NCBI GenBank assembly: GCA_016935885.1
Contig: JAFGQA010000248.1
Location: 1-64,000, forward strand
DNA from: Phycisphaerae bacterium
GTDB taxonomy: Bacteria > Planctomycetota > Phycisphaerae > UBA1845 > UTPLA1
DNA: 64,000 nt
Direction of reading: 5' to 3'
Part shown: positions 16,603 to 25,800 of the stretch, piece by piece
How positions within the stretch are numbered: the first letter of the stretch is position 1
How the letters are laid out: each line of letters starts with the position of its first letter
The notes under the pieces: generated by a model
Seen by the model: the letters and a program-made list of their open reading frames with translations, nothing else
What the model was told of the DNA's origin: nothing
Database searches by the model: none
Program-made: the position numbers and the translations under genes

Positions 16603-17698
16603 CCAAGTATGGACATTCTAGATGGTCGGAGTTAGAGCGACGTTGATGCATCGGTCCTCCGTGGCAGTAGGCCCATTCGTCGCAGGTCGCGCAAGGGCCC
16701 GTCTTCATCCACTCTCTGTCTCGGTAGCGCTCGTATCGATTATCCCAAACCTCTTTGATGCGTTCTGTGCGCAGGTCGCCTTCGATGAAGTCGCGCGAGA
16801 CGTTGCTGCATGAGGCGAGCTTGCCGTCGTAGAGGATGCCGAGGTTGTTGATTCCGGCGATGCAGTGCCAGATGAAGGGGCGGCAGAGGCCTTCGAGGTC
16901 GCGACCGAGCCAGCCACCGCAGCCGAGTTCGACCATCGTTGTGGCTGGGTCGGCGTAGGTGGCGCAGCTCGCAGCGTATTCGGTCCTCAGGAAGTCGAGC
17001 ACCTGGCGGACTTGATCGGGCGAGAGCATGTACTCCGAGTCGAAGTCCATGCGACCTATGGGGTCGATTGTCATGACCCTGAACACCCGTGGGTGGATCT
17101 CGCGACGGGACAGATCGAAGAGATCGGGGATCTCATCGATGTTCTTCGCGTGGGCGACGACGGAGACGGTCGTCACGTAGCCGTGCTCGACGGAGAGTCG
17201 GGCAGCCTTGAAAGACTTGGCGAAGCCCCCGGGGATGCGGCGGAAGGCGTCGTGCGTGTCCTCAAGGCCATCGATGCTGATACCCAAGCCGGTGACGCCG
17301 ACGCGAGACAGCTCGTCGAGGAGTTCGGGATGATCGGCCAGGACGATGCCGTTGGTCTGGATATCGGTGTTGCGAAAGTGCGGGATGCGGCTTATGCGCC
17401 GCAGAATATCCAGCAAGTCGGGGCGGACGAACGGCTCGCCGCCGGTCACGTTGACGTGGCGGAACTGGGTCATGTCGAATCCGGCGGCGATTTGCTCGAA
17501 AGCGCCGACCACCTCGTCCGCGGTGAGTTCCGCGTCGAGATCAACTTTCTCGGCCGGCGAGCCGCAATGCAGGCAGCGCAGATTGCATCGGCGGGTGGCT
17601 TCCCAACTGACGAGCTGGAGCGGGTGTTCGCGGATCAGCGCCTCCATCCGCCTGCGCCAGCGATCGAAGAGTTTTTCGTCCTGGGCGGTGAGGCTCAT
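16559..17698 (-). CDS. Radical SAM/SPASM peptide-modifying-type enzyme
   Basis: A 379-aa radical SAM enzyme. The [4Fe-4S] site is CNLRCLHC (C-x3-C-x2-C, about residues 38-45); SAM-contact motifs VTGGEPFVRPD and TNGIVLAD follow, then GISIDGLEDTHD. The C-terminal third holds a Cys-rich SPASM region (CIAGINNLGILYDGKLASCSN, then GPCATCDEWAYCHGG) that would bind auxiliary clusters, as in enzymes that crosslink ribosomal peptides. ATG17698 overlaps the stop of the 67-aa gene as ATGA, so the two are translationally coupled. That coupling makes the small protein the most likely substrate or partner; the reaction is unknown. Confidence 0.9.
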   Translation of the reverse strand: MSLTAQDEKLFDRWRRRMEALIREHPLQLVSWEATRRCNLRCLHCGSPAEKVDLDAELTADEVVGAFEQIAAGFDMTQFRHVNVTGGEPFVRPDLLDILRRISRIPHFRNTDIQTNGIVLADHPELLDELSRVGVTGLGISIDGLEDTHDAFRRIPGGFAKSFKAARLSVEHGYVTTVSVVAHAKNIDEIPDLFDLSRREIHPRVFRVMTIDPIGRMDFDSEYMLSPDQVRQVLDFLRTEYAASCATYADPATTMVELGCGGWLGRDLEGLCRPFIWHCIAGINNLGILYDGKLASCSNVSRDFIEGDLRTERIKEVWDNRYERYRDREWMKTGPCATCDEWAYCHGGPMHQRRSNSDHLECPYLGVRSNACLPPDACA

Positions 17699-17898
17699 TT
17701 CCCGAACACCGTGCGGAAATACTCGGCGTCACCCTCGCCAGGGTGACACCCGTACATGTCGTTTACGTATTCAACTGGGTTCGGCCACGCAAGCATCCGT
17801 TGCCGGCACTGTTCGGCCAACGTCTGATCGGACTTTACGGTGGCCGGTCTGGCATGATCGCCTTTCTTGTCTTTGTGACGGGGCTGGTACTCCAACAT
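17695..17898 (-). CDS. 67-aa peptide coupled to the radical SAM gene (candidate precursor)
   Basis: A small protein with an excellent ribosome site (GGAGG 7 bases before ATG17898), squeezed 2 bases after the substrate-binding-protein gene and overlapping the radical SAM gene by ATGA, so it is certainly a designed gene. The N-terminal ~30 residues are charged and Lys/Arg-rich; the C-terminal ~30 contain NPVEYVNDMYGCHPGEG followed by an aromatic, acidic end (Tyr, Phe, Phe-Gly-Lys). Two cysteines (about 31 and 52). No signal peptide. It may be a RiPP precursor (leader plus core) or a small accessory protein of the enzyme. I recognise no known precursor family. Confidence 0.7.
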   Translation of the reverse strand: MLEYQPRHKDKKGDHARPATVKSDQTLAEQCRQRMLAWPNPVEYVNDMYGCHPGEGDAEYFRTVFGK

Positions 17899-17900
17899 GC

Positions 17901-19091
17901 CTATCCTCCAGATCCTTTGACTGGTTTCACTTCGCCTCCCTGAATCGTGTAGCGTACGAATGCCTCCGATTTCAAGTCGCCGTTGAGCTTGAACGCGATT
18001 TGGCCGGAGACGCCCGTAAAGGACACATTGCGAAGCGCATCGCGAATCTGCTCACCATCTAGACTTCCGCAGTCCTGGATCGCCGTGAAAACGGCGTTGG
18101 CGGCGTCGTAGGCGTACGCGCCGAAGACATCAGGAGCCTCACCGTACTTCGCTTGGTAATCTCTGTCGAACCGAACGTATTTGGGCGTCGTGAGTCTGGT
18201 CGGCGCGGTGTAGAAAACGCCTTCCGCCGCCTCGCCAGCGATGTTACGGAACTCGGGTGAGCCCCAGTTGTCGCCGCCGTGCAGTGGTCTATCCAGGCCA
18301 AGCTCTCTTGCTTGGCGGACGAAGGTACCACCCTCTTTCGGGTAAGTCGGTGAGACAACTGCGTCCAACCCGTCGAGCGCCTTGAGCTTTGCAATGACCG
18401 TCCTGAAATCACTTGTTCCTTCCGGCGCGCCCTCGCTAAGGAGGACTGTGCCTCCCAGGGCGGTGAAGCCCTTCTCAAAGCCGTCAGCCAGAGGCTTGCC
18501 CCATGAATTGTTGGTGTAGACGATCGCGACGTGCTTCGCACCGGATTCGTGCACCCAGTTGGCCAGCACCTCCGCTTGGAGGTTGTCGGCCGGGCACGTG
18601 CGGAAGAAGAACGCGCCGCCTTCGGTGGAGAGCTTGCTGGAGGACGAGATCGGCGATATGAGGACGATCTTGTGCCGGTTCGCGATTGGCGCGATGGCGA
18701 GGGTAACCGTGCTGCCGGCCGAGCCGAAGATGACCGGCACCTTGTCGATCGTCGCAAACCGCGTGACGATGCTGACCGCTTCCTTGCTGTCGTTGCGGTC
18801 ATCCTGAAAGTCGACGCGGACGGTTCGGCCGAGCAGGCCACCTTCGGCGTTGGTCTGCTCGACGGCGAGTTCGATTCCGCGCTTGGCTTTTTGGCCGTAC
18901 GAGGCCACGTCGCCGGTAAGCGGGAACGTAGCGCCGAGTTCGATCGCTTTCCGGTCCGCTGCCGGCTGCGTTGTGCTCGATGGGGCGGCTGGGGGCTCGG
19001 TTGGCTTGCGATCACACGCAGGCAAGGTCAACAGCGCGACGGGAACAATGAGGGAAAGCAGCAGTTTACGCGTCATTCGATGTGTCTTCAT
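17901..19091 (-). CDS. Lipoprotein substrate-binding protein of the ABC importer (LivJ/K class)
   Basis: A 396-aa periplasmic-binding protein of the Peripla_BP_6 (type I fold) class. Residues 1-26 are a lipoprotein signal ending LTLPAC, with Cys26 the lipidated residue, followed by a Pro/Thr linker. Mature sequence IELGATFPLTGDVASYGQKAKRGIELAVEQTNA is the hallmark of the family; NNSWGKPLADGFEKGF and YDAANAVFTAI are further family signatures. ATG19091 is chosen for GAGGAGG upstream. The frame continues to 19307 and includes another hydrophobic stretch from 19217, probably not translated in this protein. The start overlaps the end of the DUF499 gene by 26 bases. Ligand specificity cannot be read from sequence. 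Confidence 0.9.
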   Translation of the reverse strand: MKTHRMTRKLLLSLIVPVALLTLPACDRKPTEPPAAPSSTTQPAADRKAIELGATFPLTGDVASYGQKAKRGIELAVEQTNAEGGLLGRTVRVDFQDDRNDSKEAVSIVTRFATIDKVPVIFGSAGSTVTLAIAPIANRHKIVLISPISSSSKLSTEGGAFFFRTCPADNLQAEVLANWVHESGAKHVAIVYTNNSWGKPLADGFEKGFTALGGTVLLSEGAPEGTSDFRTVIAKLKALDGLDAVVSPTYPKEGGTFVRQARELGLDRPLHGGDNWGSPEFRNIAGEAAEGVFYTAPTRLTTPKYVRFDRDYQAKYGEAPDVFGAYAYDAANAVFTAIQDCGSLDGEQIRDALRNVSFTGVSGQIAFKLNGDLKSEAFVRYTIQGGEVKPVKGSGG

Positions 19092-22050
19092 TGCACGTAT
19101 CCTCCTCAGTGGCCGGCAGTTGCATGCGCACGCCAGTTTGACCGAGCCAGGAGCGAGTATCCCGCCGACTGCCGCAAGGGTCAAGATCAGCACATGTGCG
19201 TTCGATGTCAGCTTCATCGAGTGGTTCCTGCACGGCGTTTCGCAGCCATGACGGATCGAAGCCGGTCGCCGAATTGGCTTCAACCTGGATACGCACTTTA
19301 CCACCATCTGCCTTTTCAGCTAGGTTTGCGAGCGCTGGGAACGCCTTGAAAACTTGCTCTCTCGTGGCGGTAAACGAGAACCGGACCGTTGACGGTGCGG
19401 ACGGTTGAGGTTGGGGCCCTGCGCCTGGTTGGGGCAAGGGGACGGCTCCCGCTGTCGCTGTCGGCGTGGGCGGCGCGACGGCACCCGGTGGAGGTGCCGT
19501 TCCAAGCTCCGATCGTGGCGGGACGGGCGTGGCTGATGGCGCGATCAGATAGCCGCTCTCAAGGTCGATCTCGTCCTCGCCGATGGACCGCCCCATGACA
19601 ACTTTCTCGAGGCTGACTTGGTACTTGTTGTCCGGGCCGAGCGATGGTACCGCGCCGCCGGTATAGGCGAACTGGCCTTCCGCCACGCCCTTCGCAACCG
19701 CCTTCTGCAGAGCCACGCCACTGTCGAGGCGGGGGAATCCCAGCGAACCGAAGAACGCGTCCCGGATGTCAGCCGTTCGAACGCCCAGTCTCGGTTCGCC
19801 GCCCGGCACGTCCGCCTCACCCAACCGCATCAGCTCAACGATCTTCCGCGGCACCGTTGAGGTAAAGACCTTCTTGGTCGTCGTGGAGATTAGCTCCCAC
19901 ATCCGCTCATGGACGCCCGTCGCGGCCAGCGGACGCCCGGTGATCTCTACGCGTTCAACGGCGATCTGTCCGCCCTCCATGCGTGGCAGCCAAACGGCAA
20001 CGTACAGACCACGCAGGGCGCTCTCCGCAGCGGCTGTCTCCGTCCGCTTGCGCTCCTTGAGCTGATCCACCTGGTCCGGTGTGAGCTTCAGTTGCTTGAT
20101 CTTCGTCTCGATCTGGCCGATCGCAAGCAGGTACCGAGCCGCCCGCCGCAATGCCTCGACCTGCTTTTTGTCCGGCACGGCCAGCCCGATTCCGTTGCGA
20201 TAGCTACGTGGCTTGTCGCCGTAGTTGCTGAACAGGTCCCGTGCGAGCAGCTCCTGTTCCGCCTTGGTTCTGAAGGCGAAATCAGGGGGCAAGTACGCAA
20301 GCAGGAACGATGGCTCCTTGTCGTCGATGTCGGCCGGCTTCTCCGGCCAGACGATGGCCGACCGATGGCCCGACAACCGCTGTTGGAGCAACTCCTTGAC
20401 CTTGTCCTGCACGTCGTTCTGCCGCCGCGCCACTTCCTGCTCGGCATCCTCGATCAACTTCGTGACGTTCGGGTCCTTCTTGAAGCAGTACTTCACACCG
20501 TCGTAGTGGAGATAGAGGCAGCCGTTACGCAGGTCGCCGAGCACGCCCTTGGCCGTGATATTGTCGAGATCGGGACCAACAACTGCTGCCAGGAGTTCGC
20601 CTTCGGTCACACCCGGCGGGAGCGTCTCGCCGTCCTTGTCGCCGCCGCGGCGGAGCCCCCCAAACGAGTAAACGAGGATCGCTGTCGCCAGCCGGGTCGC
20701 GGGTCGAACAGCGGCAAGCTGCGGCGTCTCACGCGCCAGCCGATCGTCGATCCGCTTCGCCCTGGCGTTGGGGCCGTCGATATCCGCGGTGATCACCGGA
20801 TCGAAGTCGTTCTGCGCGCCAAGCTCCTTGAGCAGCTTCATCCGTACCTCGGCATCGCGCAATGGAACGTCGCCCGGGCCGAGAAGGGGCTGCGCCCCGC
20901 CATTCTTCTTGAGCGAATGAAGGCACGACGCCAGGAACCGCAGCGCGCCGCGCGTACGCTGGAAGCCATCCACCGCGGTCCACCGCTCACGCATCGCATC
21001 GATGAGCGCCGGGTGAAACGGGTATGCCTGCTTCATCCGGCCAAGCAAGGCGATCCCGTCCTCGTCGGCCTGCCTCCGAGCCCCCTCGCCTTCCGCCTCC
21101 GCCCGTTGCATGCCGGTGATCACACCTTGGTACGCCTGCGCCACATCCGCGGCGATGCTCGCATCCGGTTCCCCGGCCAGGAGCCGCCGCTGAATGATCG
21201 GCAACACCTCGTCGCCAGTCACGGGCTCACGGAGTTGATCGACGCGCCGGGCGTATCCATCCAACTCGTTCAAAAGCGCTACGTTCTGCATCGCCTCGCG
21301 TGCGCTCCACTGAAGCGAGAAAACCAGGGCTGCGTTCGCGCTGCCGGCGGCCTCCACGGTGAGGTTCTGGAAAAAGTCCATCGCCTGACGCCGCAGCGTC
21401 GAGTCGAGCACCGCGACCGCCCCGGCCCGCTCCATGTACTTGAGCACTTCGTCGAGCAGGAGCAGCACCGGCCGGCCGTTGGCCTGGAGCATCGCCTTGA
21501 TTTCGTCTCCCGACGGGGACACGCGGTCCTGGTCGTGCCGTTCGACGACCTTGAACGCCTTCTCGCCGATCTGCCACGCGAGCCAGCCCCACATGGTGTT
21601 GATGGTGCGCCCGCCCTCGACTTCCTTGCCGCCGGCGGCAGTGAACTTTTCGCCGTCAAACACGGCGACATCAACCCGGCCGGGATCGGGGTAGCTACGG
21701 CACTCGGCGATCTGGTTGAGCGACTTGCGCGACCGGGCCGCGTGCAGCAGCGCCGCCAGCGTGTGCGACTTGCCGCCCCCGAACGGCGTCCGCAGCTTCA
21801 GCACCCGGTTGAAGCCCTCTTCGCCGGCCAGGGAGGCGAGCACCTCCTGGAGCAGCTTTCTAAGATCAACGGTCGGGTACGTCGCCCGGAAGAACTCATC
21901 GGGATCGCGATTGACGACCGGCACGTTCTTATCGCCGGTCGCAATCGCCCCGAGGTCAATGGCAAACACGGCTTCGGTGAGTTTGCCATCCTCCACATCG
22001 GGGTGGAGCTTGACGAGGTCGGTCCAAGGTCTGAGGGTCTGAATGCTCAT
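19066..22050 (-). CDS. DUF499 anti-phage-associated ATPase
   Basis: A 994-aa P-loop ATPase of the DUF499 family found with DUF1156 methyltransferases in defence islands related to DISARM. Walker A TPFGGGKSHT lies at ~88-97 and Walker B RPVLLLLDEVLKYME near 195-205. C-terminal to the motor are long helical parts and a Pro/Ala-rich linker around residue 880 (GAVAPPTPTATAGAVPLPQ), then a small alpha/beta domain ending near ...EPLDEADIE. The final ~36 residues (from RTCADLDPC onward) are unlike the family and Cys/Arg-rich, so the native stop may have been lost at a junction. No strong ribosome site is visible before ATG22050 (GGAG is 12 bases away). It is the last defence gene of the operon. Confidence 0.85.
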   Translation of the reverse strand: MSIQTLRPWTDLVKLHPDVEDGKLTEAVFAIDLGAIATGDKNVPVVNRDPDEFFRATYPTVDLRKLLQEVLASLAGEEGFNRVLKLRTPFGGGKSHTLAALLHAARSRKSLNQIAECRSYPDPGRVDVAVFDGEKFTAAGGKEVEGGRTINTMWGWLAWQIGEKAFKVVERHDQDRVSPSGDEIKAMLQANGRPVLLLLDEVLKYMERAGAVAVLDSTLRRQAMDFFQNLTVEAAGSANAALVFSLQWSAREAMQNVALLNELDGYARRVDQLREPVTGDEVLPIIQRRLLAGEPDASIAADVAQAYQGVITGMQRAEAEGEGARRQADEDGIALLGRMKQAYPFHPALIDAMRERWTAVDGFQRTRGALRFLASCLHSLKKNGGAQPLLGPGDVPLRDAEVRMKLLKELGAQNDFDPVITADIDGPNARAKRIDDRLARETPQLAAVRPATRLATAILVYSFGGLRRGGDKDGETLPPGVTEGELLAAVVGPDLDNITAKGVLGDLRNGCLYLHYDGVKYCFKKDPNVTKLIEDAEQEVARRQNDVQDKVKELLQQRLSGHRSAIVWPEKPADIDDKEPSFLLAYLPPDFAFRTKAEQELLARDLFSNYGDKPRSYRNGIGLAVPDKKQVEALRRAARYLLAIGQIETKIKQLKLTPDQVDQLKERKRTETAAAESALRGLYVAVWLPRMEGGQIAVERVEITGRPLAATGVHERMWELISTTTKKVFTSTVPRKIVELMRLGEADVPGGEPRLGVRTADIRDAFFGSLGFPRLDSGVALQKAVAKGVAEGQFAYTGGAVPSLGPDNKYQVSLEKVVMGRSIGEDEIDLESGYLIAPSATPVPPRSELGTAPPPGAVAPPTPTATAGAVPLPQPGAGPQPQPSAPSTVRFSFTATREQVFKAFPALANLAEKADGGKVRIQVEANSATGFDPSWLRNAVQEPLDEADIERTCADLDPCGSRRDTRSWLGQTGVRMQLPATEEDTCNEDTSNDA

Positions 22051-22131
22051 GTGAATCGCCTGCTCCAGGGTACCGGCTTCGGGAATGATGTCGATGTCGT
22101 TGTCGGCATATGGCGTTTACCCCTACCTTCC

Positions 22132-22809
22132 TCAGAGGATATGCGTGGGCCACAGGTTCTCGATTTGGCGATAGACGTCCATGATCAGGAACTTGTCACG
22201 CCCAATGGCATCCTTCAACGGCTTGGGCAACTTCGCCATGTCTTCGTAGGTATCAACGACGACGAAGCCGATTTGGTCAAGCCGGAACGTAAAATCGTGC
22301 GGCACACGCCACTCGCGATCATGTGTGTAGTCGATGGGGTTCTTGTCTTTCCAATGCTGCGACAGATAGCTGGCAGGAGCATAAGGAGGCGCGAACGGCG
22401 TGACGAAAGCATACAGGTGCGGATGAAAGCCTGACCATGTGGGGTTACTCTTGTGGCAATAGTCCATCTGCTTGGTAAACAGGTCCGGCCGCATGTAGAC
22501 CGCTGGCCCACCACCGGATGCGAAGACGTGAGATTTCGTGAACCCAATCCCGTAGGGAGAATAGCGGGACGCATGATCCACAAGTGAGCCCCACGGACAC
22601 TCCGTGAGTGCGACTGCGTGCTTCCCCGTCCAGGGCATCGGTGTGGCGATTACCTTCTCGTCGGTGAGCATTTTCACGAGCCGGTCATAGGCCGTTGCCA
22701 AGCCCGTCACGTTCTTGATCGCTACGTCATCGGGCGAGTCATTCGCTCCGAACGGTGCGGCGTCCTTTGTGAAGTGGACCACGTAATTCGAGAAATCTGG
22801 CCGCGCCAT
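22132..22809 (-). CDS. AbiGi-like putative abortive-infection protein
   Basis: A 225-aa protein resembling the AbiGi family (PF10899): ALTECPWGSLVDHASRYSPYGIGFTK, then GGPAVYMRPD and a later REWRVP match my memory of its pattern FTE...H...YG.FGIGF.K and REWR. Such proteins occur in abortive-infection pairs and in methyltransferase-linked defence operons. GGGAG stands 7 bases before ATG22809; the gene begins 3 bases after the DUF1156 stop, and the DUF499 start follows it after 81 bases. Inference: an accessory effector or an inhibitor of one. It could equally be a DUF2971-type protein. No catalytic residues can be named with confidence. Confidence 0.6.
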   Translation of the reverse strand: MARPDFSNYVVHFTKDAAPFGANDSPDDVAIKNVTGLATAYDRLVKMLTDEKVIATPMPWTGKHAVALTECPWGSLVDHASRYSPYGIGFTKSHVFASGGGPAVYMRPDLFTKQMDYCHKSNPTWSGFHPHLYAFVTPFAPPYAPASYLSQHWKDKNPIDYTHDREWRVPHDFTFRLDQIGFVVVDTYEDMAKLPKPLKDAIGRDKFLIMDVYRQIENLWPTHIL

Positions 22810-22812
22810 GCG

Positions 22813-25800
22813 CTATCTCCCACCAAACAGCCCGCTCTCGCCCGCTGCTAGTGGCTGCTCGATCAGGCTGCGCCAATTCGCCGTCAATTTGTTCAGGGCC
22901 GCGGACTCGGCCGGCGTTGTGCCGACCGTGCCGGCTTTGCTGCTGTCACTGCCCTCGGCTGCTCCGCCGAGGCCGGAGGTCGAGCCGCTGCCTTTCAGGG
23001 CGGTGCCGGCCAGGGCCTGGGCGACCAGGCGGAGGCGTTCGCGGTCGGGGCGGACGTCCTCCAGGTAGCCCGTGAGTTCGCGGGGGCGGTTCTCCACGAG
23101 CCAGAGCACCCGGTGGAGCACGTCGATCAGGGCGGCGGGCTTGCCATCCTCGGTCCGCTGGCCGAGCTTCTCGTCCTTGCCCCGCTCGGTGAAGTCGCGC
23201 AGGCGGTACTTGCTCTTGGCCTTCTCCACGAGCGCCCGGCCGCTCTTGGCGGCGGGGCTGCCCGCGGCGGCGGAAAGGCCCCGCTGGCCGTCCAGCTCGA
23301 CATGCGTGCCGTTGGCGAAGATGATCGCCTCACCGGCGTCGAGCGTCGCGGCCTTGTAGGCGTAGCGCCAGAGCACGTAGAAGCGGGTCGGTTCATCAAC
23401 GCCGGCCAGCGTCATCTTGCCGCCGTTGCCGCCGGCCTCCTTCGACAACCGCCGTAGGATCGTGTCGAGCACGACACCCTCGACCTCGGTCAGGAACCGC
23501 TCGGCGGGTACCTCCTCGCCGTTGGCGAACTCGACCCGGGCGTATTTCGTGAATGCCCGCAGCCCAGCTCCGACGGCGGCAATCACGAGGTCCGCACCGG
23601 CGATCCCCATCTCCCAGAGCGTCTCGACGCGCTCACGGACGATCTGCTCAAGTTCGGGGCGAACGTCGTCTTCGTAGTTGCCGACCGCAGCAGCAGAGCC
23701 TCTCTTACGAGCCACCAGAAAAATGCTTGATGCGAGCGCGGCCGTGCCCATGGCAATCATCCTCACCCCGCGTTCGGTGTCCAAGGGCCATGCCTCAACG
23801 ACCTCACACCCGGAGCGACGAAGCGCATCCACCAACGTTGACCAGCCTAGGGTTGTCTTGTGAGCATAGACGATGGTGATGATGCCGCCAGGTTTCAGGA
23901 CGCGAACAGCTTCGGCGAAAGCATGGGACATCATGTCTTCGTATGCTGCCTTTGCGCCTGTCCGATTGCCTCCATGACGTGCTGCGTCAGAGACGGCCTC
24001 GTTCTTCTTTGGCGTTCCTTGCCCGGAAAAGTGTTCTGGATGAAGGTGCCCCACACTTCGTTTTAGCCACACGAAGAAGAAGTCGGAAAGATCGGCATAG
24101 GAAACGTTGTCGTAATAGGGCGGGTCAGTGATGACGGCATCCAGAGATTCGTCCATTCGGCTTATGGTCGTCGCAGAGCGCCGCTCCACCTCGCCTGGCA
24201 AACCCGTGTTCATCAGCATTTCAATCGCCGCGGGGATGTCTTCGAGAATCGCGATCCAGCTTGCCCCCGCAGGGTTGAACGGATTTGTTTCCGCAAAATC
24301 CCAGGCCATTGGTATAGCCTGGCGCGTGAAGGAATTGCGCACGCCGCGACCGCCGGTGTAGTTCCAAGTGCATTGCGTAGAGCCGAAGTCAGCGAGTTTG
24401 TCCACCATCGCAGCTAGAAGGGTAACCGTCGCCTTGACGTGGCCCGTGTTCGCGGCATTAGCTGCCTCCCGCACAGCAGCGCAGAAGCTAAGAAGGGCAA
24501 GCATTTGGCGAGGGGTGAACAGATGGCCATACGTTGTGAAACCGTAGAGTCGAATCCAGAAACTGTTCTTGGCGTCGTCCACAAGCATTTCATGCGGCAC
24601 GTCAAGCCCTGTTCGCCTGCACAGGTCTGCGATTCTCGCCCTAATGACATTCTCATCATGGGCACCATCGGGCACCTTTTCGGCCGGAAGGTAGACCTTC
24701 CCCTGGCTGCGGGGGCGCGCGCAGGCAACCGCCATGAGTTGTGTGCTCATCCGTTGCCCACAGCCTTCAGCCTTCACATAATCGCTATCCGCGACCGTGC
24801 CGCAGAACGGACAAGTAGCATTCCCGCCCTTCGAGAATGCTTCAGGATCGAAGCCTAGCCCCTTTGCCGTTTGGCTCTCTACGACCTCAAAACGCACCTG
24901 CTTCCGGCCCTTCAGTGCGACCAGGTTCATCGCAACATATCGCTTATCCTTCTTGCAGAGCCAAGTTTGCTTGACGAGCGGCACCGTCGCGCCGCACGAC
25001 GGGTTCTTGCACTTCACCGTTCGCGTCCACAGGTACGCGACCGGCGTCAGGTAGCCGCGCGGGACGGCAAGGCGGCCTTGCTTGTCCTTGGCAAAATCCA
25101 TGTGCTGCTGCGGATCGGCCCCGATCTCCTCCGGCTTGGCCTGCGGATCTGGGATCGGCGGATACAGATCGCCGATCTCGGCGCGGACCTTCTCCAGCAC
25201 CCAGTTGCCCCAGTAGCGGACCTCGTCGGCCAGGCCGCCCCAGGTCGTCTCGCCCTGAGCATTCTTCGGGCCGGTCATGCCGCGGGCGCTCGGGTCGGGC
25301 TTGCCGTATTTCTGCGGGTAGACGAGCGTGCAGAGCTGGATGATGTGGGCGACCGGGTTCAAGTCGAGGGCGTACGCCTCGCAGCCCAGCCGCAGCGCCT
25401 CCAGCGGGATCGCGCCGCCGCCGGCGAACATGTCGAGCACCTTCGGCGGCGGGACCTGGTCGAGCGGCGTGTCCTTCGTGATCGGCTGGCCGGACTTGTC
25501 GAGCACCGGCGGCTTGGGCGTGGCGCCGGCTTCCAGCCGGTGATTGAGGGCCTCGTTCTCCGCCACGAGCCGGTCGCGGTGGGCCTCCAGGATGTGCCGG
25601 CGGGCCTCGTCGATCTTCCGCGGATCGCCGGGGTACTTGCACAGCTCGGCGACGAACTTGCCGGCCGCCCGGCGGTTGAGCCCGCGCTTGGCCCCGTTGA
25701 CCATCTTCTCCGCCTTGGCGGCGTCCGCCGGCGGGTTCTTCAGGTCGACCTCCGGTACCCACCGATCCGCCGGCACCAGCGCCCCGTACACCGCGGCCCG

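Noticed and set aside
10065..19091. Ordinary chromosomal branched-chain amino acid transport operon
   Set aside because: The importer genes are interleaved with peptide, radical SAM, methyltransferase and unknown genes and abut a defence operon and an att core, unlike housekeeping liv operons.
19092..19217. Longer substrate-binding protein with a second signal-like leader
   Set aside because: The hydrophobic stretch from 19217 is in frame, but the GAGGAGG site and lipobox support ATG19091; kept only as evidence of a joint.
19909..22434. 841-aa plus-strand open frame
   Set aside because: It is antisense to the DUF499 gene, Arg/Leu-rich, with no ribosome site; a shadow of GC-rich codon use.
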